A DNA stretch of 64,000 nucleotides, from assembly GCA_022432975.1 (NCBI GenBank), contig CM039509.1, positions 502,982 to 566,981 of the forward strand, written 5' to 3'. The notes beneath the pieces were generated by a model, which was given only the letters and a program-made list of their open reading frames with translations, made no database searches and was not told where the DNA came from. The DNA is from Begonia masoniana. Its lineage: Eukaryota > Streptophyta > Magnoliopsida > Cucurbitales > Begoniaceae. The position numbers and the translations under genes were made by a program. Below are positions 24,403 to 35,604 of the stretch, one piece after another. How positions within the stretch are numbered: the first letter of the stretch is position 1; each line of letters begins with the position of its first letter.

Positions 24403-25264
24403 TGTAACGACCCTTATACTATTCCTAATTTCCCGTACGAAATTTTTCTTTTTCCTTTATACTTAATATTTAAGTGGAAAACAAATTAATAAAACGTTTA
24501 AAACAATTCTTCTTTCTTTTATCACCTAAATATAACTTCAACATCTTACACCCTAACGCCCTTCTATACCATTTCATAATACAAATTTTGCCTACATAAC
24601 AATCATACTTTTCACAATACAATTCAACGTATAACCGCTCTATACTCTCACTCGAAACGACTCGGGACATAGTTAAATAAAACACGTTTTCACGAAAACA
24701 AACTGCGTGGTTACGTTTAAAACTATTCAAATCCTCCTGTTTTCAAAACAAATACCAAGCAGTTCCAGAATACATTTTAAAACGTTTCAAAACATCAAAA
24801 CATAAACCTATCATCTACCAGACCAAGCATCCTAATATGTTCTATTCAGTTTACCAACAGCCCATCCATAACAACCTAAAAACATTTCAAAACATTTTCA
24901 TAACATTTAATTTAAACAGCCAAACAGTTCCAGAATTTCAAAACAAATGTCATTACCTAACATCCTAAAATATCTTTACAATTCATAAACCCAAAATACC
25001 CCAAGAAGACCCTCAAAACCTATACATACGTCCCCACGGGTCAGATGAACCTCGACTGCGCAACACACCACCGCAACCCATCCTCCGTCAACTGCCTCAT
25101 GCCTCAGGAGGAGGAAGCTCGTCCTCACCTGTTTCCACGTAAACACCTACACCATACAGACATCTATGAGATAAAAATCTCAGTAAGCTCTAGTAAATGC
25201 AAATGCATGCGTGCGTATGCCATTCAGAAAACATGCTCAGATTTAAATACAGATACAGATTCAT

Positions 25265-25392
25265 TTATTACTTTGCTTTGCTATAAACTGTATACCAATT
25301 GCTTTACTTTGCTTTGCTATAAACTGTATACCGATTGCTTTACTTTGCTTTGCTATAAACTGTATACCGATTGCTTTACTTTGCTTTGCTAT
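25265..25392. repeat. 36-bp tandem repeat block, about 4 units
   Basis: Units contain TTGCTTTACTTTGCTTTGC followed by TATAAACTGTATACCGA. The block leads directly into the 24-bp array, whose unit reuses the AAACTGTATACCGA portion. An equivalent block lies at 32285-32420. Confidence 0.85.
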
Positions 25393-26753
25393 AAACTGTA
25401 TACCGAAGGGTCATTTAAACTGTATACCGAAGGGTCATTTAAACTGTATACCGAAGGGTCATTTAAACTGTATACCGAAGGGTCATTTAAACTGTATACC
25501 GAAGGGTCATTTAAACTGTATACCGAAGGGTCATTTAAACTGTATACCGAAGGGTCATTTAAACTGTATACCGAAGGGTCATTTAAACTGTATACCGAAG
25601 GGTCATTTAAACTGTATACCGAAGGGTCATTTAAACTGTATACCGAAGGGTCATTTAAACTGTATACCGAAGGGTCATTTAAACTGTATACCGAAGGGTC
25701 ATTTAAACTGTATACCGAAGGGTCATTTAAACTGTATACCGAAGGGTCATTTAAACTGTATACCGAAGGGTCATTTAAACTGTATACCGAAGGGTCATTT
25801 AAACTGTATACCGAAGGGTCATTTAAACTGTATACCGAAGGGTCATTTAAACTGTATACCGAAGGGTCATTTAAACTGTATACCGAAGGGTCATTTAAAC
25901 TGTATACCGAAGGGTCATTTAAACTGTATACCGAAGGGTCATTTAAACTGTATACCGAAGGGTCATTTAAACTGTATACCGAAGGGTCATTTAAACTGTA
26001 TACCGAAGGGTCATTTAAACTGTATACCGAAGGGTCATTTAAACTGTATACCGAAGGGTCATTTAAACTGTATACCGAAGGGTCATTTAAACTGTATACC
26101 GAAGGGTCATTTAAACTGTATACCGAAGGGTCATTTAAACTGTATACCGAAGGGTCATTTAAACTGTATACCGAAGGGTCATTTAAACTGTATACCGAAG
26201 GGTCATTTAAACTGTATACCGAAGGGTCATTTAAACTGTATACCGAAGGGTCATTTAAACTGTATACCGAAGGGTCATTTAAACTGTATACCGAAGGGTC
26301 ATTTAAACTGTATACCGAAGGGTCATTTAAACTGTATACCGAAGGGTCATTTAAACTGTATACCGAAGGGTCATTTAAACTGTATACCGAAGGGTCATTT
26401 AAACTGTATACCGAAGGGTCATTTAAACTGTATACCGAAGGGTCATTTAAACTGTATACCGAAGGGTCATTTAAACTGTATACCGAAGGGTCATTTAAAC
26501 TGTATACCGAAGGGTCATTTAAACTGTATACCGAAGGGTCATTTAAACTGTATACCGAAGGGTCATTTAAACTGTATACCGAAGGGTCATTTAAACTGTA
26601 TACCGAAGGGTCATTTAAACTGTATACCGAAGGGTCATTTAAACTGTATACCGAAGGGTCATTTAAACTGTATACCGAAGGGTCATTTAAACTGTATACC
26701 GAAGGGTCATTTAAACTGTATACCGAAGGGTCATTTAAACTGTATACCGAAGG
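25393..26753. repeat. 24-bp minisatellite, 57 units (56 complete)
   Basis: The unit is AAACTGTATACC plus GAAGGGTCATTT. Starts run from 25393 to 26737 at exactly 24-bp steps, and I see no variant unit. The unit length is a multiple of three and lacks stops in some frames, so it creates long spurious frames on both strands (octapeptide FKLYTEGS on plus, SLNDPSVY on minus). I do not call these as genes. Confidence 0.97.
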
Positions 26754-28452
26754 TCTTCTTTGCATTACTTTAAAACGTCGTGCGGAAAATTCGTTTCATG
26801 ACATTTAACACGCTGATGCCATGAACAGTTAATCAACGGAAAGTAAACAAACAACATACATATCAACAAGACAATACAAACAAACCTATAAACAGCTAAC
26901 ATAACTACCCAACTAAACAACATAAACAAGGAAACCCTCAAGGATCCTTGATACGACGACGAGGATGGTGTAGACCTTTCGGTCAAAAAGTCACGAGAAC
27001 TTACCTCGTGCACGCTGCAAATCCAAGCTTCGTCCACGAGCACTGTTTACCTAAGCAATACAGGAATTTGAGAACTTACCTCGTGCCGCTGCAATCCAAG
27101 CTTCGTCCACGAGCACTGTTTACCTAAGCAATTTACAAGAATTGACGTTAAAACGCGTTTGAGTTAATAACGTCCAAATTGTCAAAAACCTAACTAAAGA
27201 AATTCCTAAAGTTCTAATCCAATTTATCGAGCTATTTATTTGAACAATTCACGCCCGGCACCTAAATTCTCAATTTACGCGCTTTTCTGAAAATCCTAAA
27301 ATTCTCGGATTTTAAACTTTTTTCACGAATTGATCAAACTTCGTCCAATAACGTTCAATACGTCCTTATATCGTTAATTACTATAAAACCTATCAATTCG
27401 GACCCTAATTTGGGTTCGGTAAAAACCGACCCGAAACTTCGAACGCGCGTAACTTTCGCGTCGGTTATCGGAATCGAACGATTCCAGCGGCCACGCGCTC
27501 CACTAACAACCTATTTTAATCTGCCAAAAGTAATTTTAAACAATCGACCGTAGATAGGTCAATTGCAGCAAAACCCGAACTGCCCTAACCCGGGAAATTC
27601 CCCCATTTCGATTTTTCATCAATTCACACTAATTTTCTCACCAATCAATCCCTCTTATACCTAATTAACATAAACTAACCAAAATTTAGATGTTATTCAC
27701 CGAAAACCCGAAATCCCCAATTCGGGATTCCCTGTTTTCGGCCCAAATTGGGCACACCAACGCTCGGCAATCATTGCCGACTTGAACCTCGGCAAGACTA
27801 CGCCGAGAACAGCCACAAAGGGTCGGCGATCGGAGCTCAACAGAGCTCGCCAATCCCGGCCAGAAATCGAGCAAGAACAGGGAATAAACTCACCGGTTTT
27901 CGATCGGGTTTTTGCGCGGAAATGTCGAGCCGAACTCTGGCTTCAGCTCGCCGGAGTCTGCTCGTCGTCGGAGCCGCGTCGTCGTCGTCGGAAGGATGCC
28001 GCTCGCCGTTCGCGTTCGTCGTTCGTCGCGGGTGCTCGGGTCGCGGTGAAGAAACAACACAATGTGTTGTTTTTGTTTTTATTTATTTATTAATAATAAT
28101 AATAATAAAACTAACGATTAATTAATCCTCGTTTATCGTTTTTCCAACCATTTCGAATTTCTTATTTCGCCAATAAATCCAACTTATTATCTGGGTTCTA
28201 TTAAAACTGTCCGTTCGCAAATCGGACCTCGTTTACTATTTTTACTAAAATTATATTACGAAAAGCGTATTTACTCGGAATATATCGATATTATTCTGAA
28301 AATTCTCTAAATTTCTTTAAAATCCCTATTAATTGTTAGGATCGTCATGACGCTTTCTCTTCGTAAAACGGATCTGATTTGACATATTTACAAAAATGTC
28401 ATATATAATATAATAATAATATTTTCAAAATCCGTACGAGCCGGATATTACA

Positions 28453-28475
28453 TTCTACCCTCCTTATTCAGAATT
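28453..28475 (-). other. Polypurine tract of the gag-only element
   Basis: The minus strand reads AAGGAGGGTAGAA immediately before the 3' LTR, the position expected for plus-strand priming. Confidence 0.75.
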
Positions 28476-30068
28476 TTGTCCACAAAATTTGCCACAGCTT
28501 ATAGTTCTTGACATTAACGTCTCCTGTCTTGTGGCATCTTTACTTTGGTTAATCGTCTGTACTTACGGTCCTTTTCGTGGTTCTAAACCAACATCCTACT
28601 ATATTCTCCAACATAGGCCCCAAATTCGTATTTCTTACTTTCGATTTGATCGCACACGTCCTCTCTCACGTACTAAGCATAATCCAAACTCTCAAATCTC
28701 AATTAATTAACCCGACAACATATTTGTCACTTCAACACTTGCGAATGTACCAACTTTCAACTTTCACTTAACCACTCGCTAATTAAATCTCTTAGTATTA
28801 ATAACTTCAAAATTCATTCTTTATCAACGTCTTTCTTCTGCTGTCCCTTTAGGTCAGAACTATACCTAGGCTTCCTAACGCCAGTCAAATTGAATGCCTT
28901 CAATCTCCTCCAATTTCTGGACTGTAACCCATATTTTTAACGGAATTCCTTCAATCCTACCCATAATCGGGATACACACCAGCCGAGTTCCTACATTAAC
29001 TTCCTAATCATAGTCTTCATTTTCAGTTTACGCATCAAATTGTACCAAATCTCTAAGTCTTGATCAAATAACCTCTAACTGTGTACCTGTCACCTGACGT
29101 CCTGAGCACGCGTTGGTTTGCATTTAGCCACCCAAACATTAAACTCTCTCTCACTTATTAATTTGTTTCTACTAAAGATTGTCTCTTATCCTCAATCCTC
29201 GCAATAACTTCAACTTTCCGACATCATTCGCGTTGACCATCGTTCAAGGACTCATAATAACACCCAAGTTGCAATCCAAACTCCCCTTTATTTTCAACTT
29301 CAATTCCGCGAATTAAGTCCCTTTTGTTTCTAACTTCCTTAAATCTTGTGTCTATCGAACACGTACTTAATTACTTCACGCTCTCGAAGCCTTCTCAAAT
29401 TATTTATTCTAACGCTAAATCTCTATTACACTCCAACCTTATTCACCTATTGGTCATAACAATTTCTTTATAAACATCAGAGTTGCAAAACTAGCCTCAC
29501 AAATCATTTTGTTGGCCTTAACTCTAGTTTCCCGAGTGTACATTTCCCTAGTAATGTGCCCACAGAACTTCCCCATCAACAGTATCCAAACCGTACACTT
29601 CCTTGGGCACCTCGCGGTTCCTAATAAATTCTCAATTAATTTTTTTTTTGTGTTGCTACACTTTACAACGATGTCCTTAGAATACCTTGTCTCGATGGGT
29701 CAAACCAGAAGCTAAAGTCGCTAACCACTTAGGATCTTTGTCCCATTGTAGCGATGATCATTTAACCATCTTGTCTCACTCTGAACTACCTTTATGAGTT
29801 CTATCGCTAAGTCACTAATTGACTTTCCTTTACTACATACGCTACACTCATTTGTTTAACTCAATTCCTTGTCAACTCTAAGCACAATTGAATCACAAGA
29901 TTTCTGCCATAAATTCACTCTAATTATTACTAAACCTTAAGTGCACAAACTTCGTTGATTAAATCGAACTAATCCTACTAACGTAGAACGATACTTCTAT
30001 ATGGCGTTTATTGTTATATGTGTGTCCTATTGTCTTCTCTTCGGGGTTTGCCTAGTAATTCATCTTAC
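28476..30068. other. Noncoding internal region of the gag-only element
   Basis: About 1.6 kb between the end of gag and the polypurine tract. No frame longer than about 70 codons, and no protease, RT, RNase H or integrase motif seen on the minus strand. It replaces the pol region of a full-length relative. Confidence 0.7.
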
Positions 30069-31256
30069 TCATCTATTATTCTCTTCCTTACTAATTTCAG
30101 TTCTAAATATTTTATCTATCATATGCATACCGATGTACAGGTAATAAAAAAAAATAATACCTGCAATTGTAGAAGGCTGGGCCCCATCGTCGGCGTTGTC
30201 AGGCTCGATGAATGCAAAGACCCTCGGTACAACTTTTCTTTGATCCATGCCATGTTGATCTCTGCCTGATTGATCTCGACCTCGATTCGGGCAGTCTTTA
30301 ACAAAATGGCCTGGTTCTCCACACCAATAGCACACATTCATGCCTACTCTGCACTGTCCCCTGTGCTCCCTCTGACATTTAGGGCAAAGAGGTAACCGAG
30401 AAGCACCTTGTACCTGCTTGCCTTTCCCTCGATCGTTGCCTCCCTCTAGAGGCCTTTTAACGTCTCTTTGTTGTTGTTGTTGTTGCTGTTGCTGTGCTCT
30501 CGGCTGCCAGTCTTGATTCTGGGTCTGAGGATGGAGCTCACGAAAGAAGCCCTTAGCCGGCTCCCTCGGTCTAACACAAGTAGCTCTGGCGGCCTCAATA
30601 TCCAAAGCCCTAGCTGTGATGTCAGAATATGGTACATCGATAATACCTGATACAACAAAGTGCATCCGGATCTCTGAATTAAGGCCCTCCATAAACTGGT
30701 GTACCTTCTCCTCGTTATCGCTGACAAGGCGAGGTGCAAATCGCGACAAGGCCTCAAACTTCCGGATATACTCTGCAACTGAACCGGTTTGTTTCAGCTG
30801 CGTGAACTCATTCCTCTTGGCCACTCTCACTGTGCGGCTGAAATACTTATCGAAGAATAGAAACTTGAACCGATCCCAAGTCATAACTGATACATCCGTC
30901 GTCGACTTGATCGAGTCCCACCAGAAACGGGCATCCATCGCCAAGTGAAAGGTAGCATAAGCCACCTTGCTCCCGTTGCCGACCTCTGCATAACTCAGCA
31001 TATCTTCCATCACCCGGATCCATTCCTCGGCACGTGTCGGATCCGACGATTGACCGTCGAATACTGGAGGCCGCAGGCTTTGGAACTTTTGCATACCCTG
31101 ATTACCAGGAACTACCAAGTCTTGGGCCCTCTGATTCTCTCGGTTCACCAAGTCCGTAATTTGTTGTGCTTGCCGGTCCATATGCTGAGACTGGCGGTCC
31201 AACAATTTCGTAAGTCGATCCATCGCGTCGTCTCTAGGATCCCTTCCTCGAACCAT
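30069..31256 (-). CDS. Retrotransposon gag protein (gag-only element)
   Basis: 395 codons on the minus strand. It starts MVRGRDPRDDAMDRLTKLL, followed by a gag core (about 60-220, with RFWWDSIKS and LKQTGSVAEYIRKFEALSRF), a Gln-rich linker encoded by CAA/CAG repeats, and a CCHC knuckle CYWCGEPGHFVKDC near residue 310. The family frame continues to RVFAFIEPDNADD, just short of where the protease would start, then gives way to about 28 unrelated residues ending in a stop. The layout parallels the first element's polyprotein up to that point. The gag frame is intact, which suggests it has been kept or the element is young. Confidence 0.9.
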   Translation of the reverse strand: MVRGRDPRDDAMDRLTKLLDRQSQHMDRQAQQITDLVNRENQRAQDLVVPGNQGMQKFQSLRPPVFDGQSSDPTRAEEWIRVMEDMLSYAEVGNGSKVAYATFHLAMDARFWWDSIKSTTDVSVMTWDRFKFLFFDKYFSRTVRVAKRNEFTQLKQTGSVAEYIRKFEALSRFAPRLVSDNEEKVHQFMEGLNSEIRMHFVVSGIIDVPYSDITARALDIEAARATCVRPREPAKGFFRELHPQTQNQDWQPRAQQQQQQQQQRDVKRPLEGGNDRGKGKQVQGASRLPLCPKCQREHRGQCRVGMNVCYWCGEPGHFVKDCPNRGRDQSGRDQHGMDQRKVVPRVFAFIEPDNADDGAQPSTIAGIIFFYYLYIGMHMIDKIFRTEISKEENNR

Positions 31257-31404
31257 ATCTATAAAACTCCTATAAAATTTAAAACAAATAATCTCTAAGA
31301 AACAAAATCAAATAAAGCTGTAAACAGACTTACAGTTGATGAAGGATGTCCGCGTAGTGGCTGTGCAGTCGAGCAGTCTACAGAATCGATTTTAAAACCC
31401 GGGG

Positions 31405-31416
31405 GCTCTGATACCA
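31405..31416 (-). other. Primer binding site of the gag-only element
   Basis: The minus strand reads TGGTATCAGAGC four bases after the right LTR. This is the tRNA-Met complement also used by the first element. Confidence 0.88.
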
Positions 31417-31420
31417 TAAC

Positions 31421-34326
31421 TGTAACGACCCTTATACTATTCCTAATTTCCCGTACGAAATTTTTCTTTTTCCTTTATACTTAATATTTAAGTGGAAAAC
31501 AAATTAATAAAACGTTTAAAACAATTCTTCTTTCTTTTATCACCTAAATATAACTTCAACATCTTACACCCTAACGCCCTTCTATACCATTTCATAATAC
31601 AAATTTTGCCTACATAACAATCATACTTTTCACAATACAATTCAACGTATAACCGCTCTATACTCTCACTCGAAACGACTCGGGACATAGTTAAATAAAA
31701 CACGTTTTCACGAAAACAAACTGCGTGGTTACGTTTAAAACTATTCAAATCCTCCTGTTTTCAAAACAAATACCAAGCAGTTCCAGAATACATTTTAAAA
31801 CGTTTCAAAACATCAAAACATAAACCTATCATCTACCAGACCAAGCATCCTAATATGTTCTATTCAGTTTACCAACAGCCCATCCATAACAACCTAAAAA
31901 CATTTCAAAACATTTTCATAACATTTAATTTAAACAGCCAAACAGTTCCAGAATTTCAAAACAAATGTCATTACCTAACATCCTAAAATATCTTTACAAT
32001 TCATAAACCCAAAATACCCCAAGAAGACCCTCAAAACCTATACATACGTCCCCACGGGTCAGATGAACCTCGACTGCGCAACACACCACCGCAACCCATC
32101 CTCCGTCAACTGCCTCATGCCTCAGGAGGAGGAAGCTCGTCCTCACCTGTTTCCACGTAAACACCTACACCATACAGACATCTATGAGATAAAAATCTCA
32201 GTAAGCTCTAGTAAATGCAAATGCATGCGTGCGTATGCCATTCAGAAAACATGCTCAGATTTAAATACAGATACAGATTCATTTATTACTTTGCTTTGCT
32301 TTGCTTTGCTATAAACTGTATACCGATTGCTTTACTTTGCTTTGCTATAAACTATATACCGATTTCTTTACTTTGCTTTGCTATAAACTGTATACCAATT
32401 GCTTTACTTTGCTTTGCTATAAACTGTATACCGATGGGCCATTTAAACTATATACCGAAGGGTCATTTAAACTGTATACCGAAGGGTCATTTAAACTATA
32501 TACCGAAGGGTCATTTAAACTGTATACCGAAGGGTCGTTTAAACTGTATACCGAAGGGTCATTTAAACTATATACCGAAGGGTCATTTAAACTATATACC
32601 GAAGGGTCATTTAAACTGTATACCGAAGGGTCATTTAAACTGTATACCGAAGGGTCATTTAAACTGTATACCGAAGGGTCATTCTTTCTTTGCATATACT
32701 TTAAAACGTCGTGCGGAAATTCGTTTTCATGACATTTAAACACGTGATGCATGAACAGTTAATCAACGGAAAGTAAACAAACAACATACATATCAACAAG
32801 ACAATACAACAAAACCTATAAACAGCTAACATAACTACCCAACCTAAACAACATAAAACAAGGAACCCTCAAGGATCCTTGATACGACGACGAGGTATGG
32901 TGTAGACCTTTCGGTCAAACAAGTCACGAGAACTTACCTCGTGCACGCTGCAATCCAAGCTTCGTCCACGAGCACTGTTTACCTAAGCAATTTACAAGAA
33001 TTGACGTTAAAACGCGTTTGAGTTAATAAACGTCCAAATTGTCAAAAACCTTAACTAAAGAAATTCCTTAAAGTTCTAATCCAATTTATCGAGCTATTTA
33101 TTTGAACAATTCACGCCCGGCACCTAAATTCTCAATTTACGAGCTTTTCTGAAAATCCTAAAATTCTCGGATTTTAAACTTTTTTCACGAATTGATCAAA
33201 CTTCGTCCAATAACGTGCAATACGTCCTTTATATCGTTAATTACTATAAACCTATCAATTTCGGACCCTAATTTGGGTTCGGTAAAAACCGACCCGAAAC
33301 TTCGAACGCGCGTAACTTTCGCGTCGGTTATCGGAATCGAACGATTCCAGCGGCCACGCGCTCCACTAACAACCTATTTTAATCTGCCAAAAGTAATTTT
33401 AAAACAATCGACCGTAGATAGGTCAATTGCAGCAAAACCCGAACTGCCCTAACCCGGGAAATTCCCCCATTTCGATTTTTCATCAATTCACACTAATTTT
33501 CTCACCAATCAATCCCTCTTATACCTAATTAACATAAACTAACCAAAATTTAGATGTTATTCACCGAAAACCCGAAATCCCCAATTCGGGATTCCCTGTT
33601 TTCGGCCCAAATTGGGCACACCAACGCTCGGCAATCATTGCCGACTTGAACCTCGGCAAGACTACGCCGAGAACAGCCACAAAGGGTCGGCGATCGGAGC
33701 TCAACAGAGCTCGCCAATCCCGGCCAGAAATCGAGCAAGAACAGGGAATAAACTCACCGGTTTTCGATCGGGTTTTTGCGCGGAAATGTCGAGCCGAACT
33801 CTGGCTTCAGCTCGCCGGAGTCTGCTCGTCGTCGGAGCCGCGTCGTCGTCGTCGGAAGGATGCCGCTCGCCGTTCGCGTTCGTCGTTCGTCGCGGGTGCT
33901 CGGGTCGCGGTGAAGAAACAACACAATGTGTTGTTTTTGTTTTTATTTATTTATTAATAATAATAATAATAATAATAATAAAACTAACGATTAATTAATC
34001 CTCGTTTATCGTTTTTCCGACCATTTCGAATTTCTTATTTCGCCAATAAATCCAACTTATTATCTGGGTTCTATTAAAACTGTCCGTTCGCAAATCGGAC
34101 CTCGTTTACTATTTTTACTAAAATTATATTACGAAAAGCGTATTTACTCGGAATATATCGATATTATTCTGAAAATTCTCTAAATTTCTTTAAAATCCCT
34201 ATTAATTGTTAGGATCGTCAGTGACGCTTTCTCTTCGTAAAACGGATCTGATTTGACATATTTACAAAAATGTCATATATAATATAATAATAATATTTTC
34301 AAAATCCGTACGAGCCGGATATTACA
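31421..34326 (-). repeat. 5' LTR of the gag-only element, 2,906 bp
   Basis: Matches the left LTR throughout and ends TTACA followed by the GATGG target duplication (34327-34331). It carries the short, more varied 24-bp array (32421-32682). Confidence 0.92.
32421..32682. repeat. 24-bp minisatellite, 11 units with variants
   Basis: Same unit as in the other LTR, but only 11 copies. Several have AAACTATATACC for AAACTGTATACC, one has GGGTCGTTT, and the first has GATGGGCC. It therefore looks like the older, less homogenised state. Confidence 0.95.
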
Positions 34327-34331
34327 GATGG
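34327..34331. repeat. Target-site duplication GATGG, right
   Basis: Follows the terminal CA of the LTR and matches 24398-24402. Confidence 0.9.
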
Positions 34332-34376
34332 ACTTGTAGAAAATAGACATATGCATCATCTTATAGTAGTTTCGTA

Positions 34377-34520
34377 GAGTATACAAGTCTTAAAATACTC
34401 GTTGACGTGTCAAACAATGATTGGTGCAATTAATGTAATAAGTTATAAGTCGTTATTATTACATTTATTGAACTGATCATTGTTTGACATGTTAACTAGT
34501 ATTTTAAGAGAATAGAATAC
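34377..34520. mobile_element. MITE, family A, decayed copy
   Basis: Contains the mirrored core AAAATACTCGTTGACGTGTC, AAACAATGATTGGTGCAATT and, in inverse, ATTGTTTGACATGTTAACTA and GTATTTTAAGAGAATAGAAT. The outer terminal repeats are eroded. Confidence 0.75.
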
Positions 34521-34887
34521 ACACTAATCATTTTTTTTTGGCTGTGTATTTTGGAACTACTTAACTTTGGAGTGGAACACGTGCAAAAGTTTAAATTTGG
34601 AAGATGTAAACTTATATGATATTTGAATGTAACATGGACATGTTCAATGTAATGGTTGGAATAATTGCTGAGTCCACTTTGACAATCTACACTTTGTCGG
34701 AGATGCAACCTAACACCACCTCAAATTCGTGATGCAGTTTCATCGTGCATTGATTTCTATTGCTATGAGATTCAATTGATGCATTTGCATAAGTAAAAAG
34801 GTAATTAACAAAATAAATTCTCAAATTATAAGGTCATTAACAATTCTGATTTTTTTTTTACATAATCAAATTTGAACATTAACTTAT

Positions 34888-35042
34888 GAATAACGCTACG
34901 TTTACTTCTGTTATTATACTATCTTAAAATACTTGTTGACATGTTAAACAATGATTAATGCAAGTTAATTTATTACATAATTATATCAATCATTGTTTGA
35001 CACGTTAATGAATAGAATAAGAGAATAAACGTAACATTTTTC
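34888..35042. mobile_element. MITE, family A
   Basis: Left end GAATAACGCTACGTTTACTT; right end in inverse, AGAGAATAAACGTAACATTT. The inner arms AACAATGATTAATGCAAGTT and ATCAATCATTGTTTGACACG mirror each other. Flanks TTAACTTAT and TTAATCCAT agree at 6 of 9 positions, consistent with an old 9-bp target duplication. Confidence 0.8.
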
Positions 35043-35121
35043 TTAATCCATCCAAAAACTAGATCATAATAAATAAAAAATTGAACTTTAAACGTGTCAC
35101 CTATCGTGTTGAGTAATTGAC

Positions 35122-35123
<2 letters not shown>

Positions 35124-35169
<46 letters not shown>
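35124..35169. repeat. (CT)n microsatellite, about 23 units
   Basis: Uninterrupted CT dinucleotides about 440 bp upstream of the methyltransferase start codon. Confidence 0.95.
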
Positions 35170-35171
<2 letters not shown>

Positions 35172-35604
35172 CCTTAAATTTGATTGAGTTGTGAAAGTAA
35201 ACAATAGGCTAAACCCAAAGTAATTCGAGATTGGTTGTTTGTCGTACTAGGCAATAAAAAAATGAAGGACCTAATTTAGGAGGGGGTCAAATGGAGAATT
35301 CTTGATGGCCACATTATCTATGATGGCTACACTTTACTAAATTCCTCAATTAGGGTACTAAAGCCACCTGTTGGATTTGGATATCGACTCATCTTCTCTC
35401 TCCCTCAGACTGTCGTTTCCCTCGCATCTGCAGATTGTTCGATGGTGGAAGACTGCAGTCTCTGTTTTTCTCCGTTGTCTGTCTGTTCTTGATGTCGCTG
35501 CGTCTGCTAGACTGGCTCTTCTTTCTTGGGTTTTGATTATCTGCTTGCGTTGACGAGTAATTGTTATCCAATTTCTCTGATTTCACCTTCTCCCTCCATT
35601 CGCC

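Larger units (their letters stand above)
24403..28452 (-). repeat. 3' LTR of the gag-only element, 4,050 bp
   Basis: It aligns to 31421-34326 from end to end. It is about 1.1 kb longer, chiefly because its 24-bp array has 57 units against 11. It also has a private partial duplication of about 70 bp (about 26995-27064 and 27070-27133). Away from the arrays the copies are almost free of substitutions. The GC-rich block 27830-28060 and the AAT-type microsatellite near 28090 occur in both. Confidence 0.92.
24403..34326 (-). mobile_element. Non-autonomous LTR retrotransposon with gag only (TR-GAG type)
   Basis: Two direct repeats (24403-28452 and 31421-34326) begin TGTAACGACC and end GGATATTACA, flanked by a perfect GATGG target duplication. 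The primer site (31405-31416) lies beside the right repeat, a polypurine tract lies beside the left one, and gag is on the minus strand, so the element reads right to left. The internal region is only about 3 kb: a 395-codon gag frame and about 1.6 kb with no recognisable protease, RT, RNase H or integrase. It must depend on a relative for pol. The pol-less, gag-retaining plan is that of described plant TR-GAG elements. It is inserted about 147 bp after the KEA3 stop codon, probably in or near its 3' UTR, in antisense orientation. Confidence 0.92.

Noticed and set aside
25393..26753. CRISPR-like regular array
   Set aside because: The units are contiguous with no spacers, and the DNA is a plant LTR.
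25045..26808. 587-codon plus-strand frame and 458-codon minus-strand frame with octapeptide repeats
   Set aside because: Both are produced by the 24-bp minisatellite, whose unit length is a multiple of three. They lie in an LTR and have no non-repeat domain.
27748..28125. GC-rich 125-codon frame in the LTR (also at 33612-33998)
   Set aside because: It lies in the repeated LTR, overlaps a second open frame, contains no known domain, and ends in an AAT-type microsatellite.
30018..31298. Plus-strand frames opposite the gag gene
   Set aside because: They are the antisense shadow of the conserved gag frame on the minus strand.
32215..32752. Frames of 111-174 codons on both strands over the short 24-bp array
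   Set aside because: Same artefact as the long array; the two plus-strand frames are shifted versions of one repeat.
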